Part shown: positions 13,213 through 14,158 of the stretch, piece after piece
How the letters are laid out: every line of letters begins with the position of its first letter
How positions within the stretch are numbered: the stretch's first letter is position 1
NCBI GenBank assembly: GCA_012842105.1
Contig: DUTL01000071.1
Span: forward strand, 1 to 14,158
Source: Candidatus Fermentithermobacillaceae bacterium
Lineage (GTDB): Bacteria > Bacillota > Sulfobacillia > Fermentithermobacillales > Fermentithermobacillaceae
Direction: 5' to 3'
Length of the DNA: 14,158 nt
Program-made: the position numbers and the translations under genes
Notes under the pieces: model-generated
What the model saw: only the letters and a program-made list of their open reading frames with translations
The model's database searches: none
What the model was told of the DNA's origin: nothing

Positions 13213-14040
13213 TTGTTAAATCTGCTAGTTCTTGCATCAGAAGCACCGGAAGTTAAGTGGGGTGTCTTTGTGCCCGATGACAGCACCATCTCCGGCCTGT
13301 TCCTCGCACTGGGCATGGGTATCCTGGTGTACGTTATGATCCAGCGTGCACGGGCAGGGCTGCCTATTCCTGAGATCAGGCGAATCGCCGGAATGGAAGC
13401 CTTTGAAGAAGCAGTAGGAAGGGCCACCGAGATGGGGCGCCCGGTTCACATTACCAACTACTCCGCTGACGTAGGAGACTACGACACCTGGGCTTTCTGG
13501 GCATACCTTGCCCATACAGCCAAACTCTGTGCTTCTTACGACACAAGAATCATCAACACCAACTCAGACTGGCTCAGTATGACTGTTAACGAGGAAATAG
13601 TTAGGCAGGCTTACCTTGAAGCCGGAAGGCCAGATGCTTTCATCCCTGACGACGTTAGGTTTATGTCAGACTGGCAGTTTGGTTACACCATGGGTGTTGC
13701 CGGCCTGATCGCCAGAGAAAAACCCGCGGCTAACTTCCTGGTCGGCTACTTCTATGCTGAGGCTTTGATTCTTGCTGAAGCCGGCGCATTGGTAGGAGCC
13801 ATTCAGGTGGCTGCCACGTCAGCAACGGCGCAGTTGCCATTTTTCGTTGCTTCTTGCGACTACACCATGATTGGTGAAGAGTTCTATGCCGGAGCGGCTG
13901 CTCTTTCCAAAGAGCCTGTCATCTATGGTTCGGTAGTATCCCAGGACATAACACGGGTGGTGTTTACCGCAATCTGCATCATAGGTGCGCTGTTGAGCAC
14001 GGCAGGGAGCAGTGCTGTAATCGATCTGATCAAGTTTTAA
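13213..14040 (+). CDS. DUF6754-type membrane protein, function unknown
   Basis: A 275-residue protein that I recognise as resembling the DUF6754 family, found mainly in Bacillota and Chloroflexota and without a known function. A hydrophobic helix lies at about residues 27-44. It is followed by the family-like GMEAFEEAVGRATEMGRPVHI (split over residues 60-80), and a soluble region with conserved-looking SDW and IPDDVRFMSDWQFGY. An Ala/Gly-rich amphipathic to hydrophobic region spans about 173-212, and a C-terminal helix spans about 247-268. The start is TTG, fixed by a perfect AAGGAGGTGA at 13198-13207 ending 5 nt upstream; the longer frame from 13162 would contain that ribosome site. A second membrane-protein gene begins 35 nt downstream, so this is the first gene of an operon that leaves the window. 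Family name is from memory of motifs. Confidence 0.78.
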   Translation: MLNLLVLASEAPEVKWGVFVPDDSTISGLFLALGMGILVYVMIQRARAGLPIPEIRRIAGMEAFEEAVGRATEMGRPVHITNYSADVGDYDTWAFWAYLAHTAKLCASYDTRIINTNSDWLSMTVNEEIVRQAYLEAGRPDAFIPDDVRFMSDWQFGYTMGVAGLIAREKPAANFLVGYFYAEALILAEAGALVGAIQVAATSATAQLPFFVASCDYTMIGEEFYAGAAALSKEPVIYGSVVSQDITRVVFTAICIIGALLSTAGSSAVIDLIKF

Positions 14041-14075
14041 GGCTTTGCCAAATAAACGGGAGGGGGTGAACCGGT

Positions 14076-14158
14076 TTGAAAAGGGAAGTTCCGTTAGTAG
14101 TCACCTTTATCATGACAGTACTCCGCTTTGGATTTGAAATGTTCAACCCAATGCTCAC
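14076..14158 (+). CDS. start of a membrane-protein gene, truncated by the window end
   Basis: Only 27 codons are visible, beginning MKREVPLVVTFIMTVLRFG, a basic N-terminus followed by a hydrophobic helix. The start is TTG, preceded by AGGGGGTGA at 14061-14069, 6 nt away. A GTG start at 14066 in another frame meets a stop codon after 23 codons and is not used. The gene lies 35 nt after the DUF6754-type gene and is most likely cotranscribed with it. The product cannot be identified from this fragment. Confidence 0.7.
   Translation, partial: MKREVPLVVTFIMTVLRFGFEMFNPML

Overview
The window is a gene-dense, roughly 50% GC stretch of a bacterial chromosome. Strong GGAGG-type ribosome binding sites, many TTG starts, a GlmL/MutL-family protein, an AzgA-type purine permease, a QueT-type S component and a DUF6754-type membrane protein together suggest an anaerobic Bacillota (Clostridia-like) organism. 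The sequence does not allow a narrower placement. No rRNA, tRNA, CRISPR array, insertion sequence or phage gene was seen.

Layout. (1) Positions 1-2555 (+): the 3' end of a GlmL/MutL-family ASKHA-type protein, a 466-residue protein with repeated barrel-sandwich-like segments and a KOW-like C-terminus, and a 92-residue Trp-rich two-helix membrane protein. The three look like one tightly spaced operon of unknown function. (2) 2621-2815 (-): a 64-residue PspC-domain protein, convergent with (1) and divergent from hpt. The pspC/hpt intergenic region carries two copies of the perfect dyad ATTGT-N3-ACAAT, one over each candidate promoter. (3) 3057-4936 (+): purine salvage, with hypoxanthine phosphoribosyltransferase and an NCS2 purine permease. 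(4) 5020-11854 (+): de novo purine genes purE-purF-purM-purN-purH-purD, followed by queT. (5) 12424-12807 (-): a NusG domain II protein, tail to tail with queT with no base between their stop codons. (6) About 400 bp of AT-richer intergenic DNA with promoter candidates on both strands. (7) 13213 to the end (+): a DUF6754-type membrane protein and the first 27 codons of another membrane-protein gene.

How the genes work together. The permease imports purine bases and Hpt converts them to nucleotides with PRPP. PurF commits PRPP to de novo synthesis; PurD, PurN, PurM, PurE and PurH carry out further steps to IMP. The genes for purC, purL/Q/S, purB and purK are not here. QueT, at the end of the cluster, is predicted to import a queuosine precursor, a 7-deazapurine otherwise made from GTP.

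Most noteworthy: the paired ATTGT-N3-ACAAT operators linking pspC and hpt; a PurE whose second active-site loop resembles the class II (AIR carboxylase) type rather than the usual AAHLPG; the uncharacterised MutL / multi-barrel / Trp-rich membrane triad; and the DUF6754 locus.
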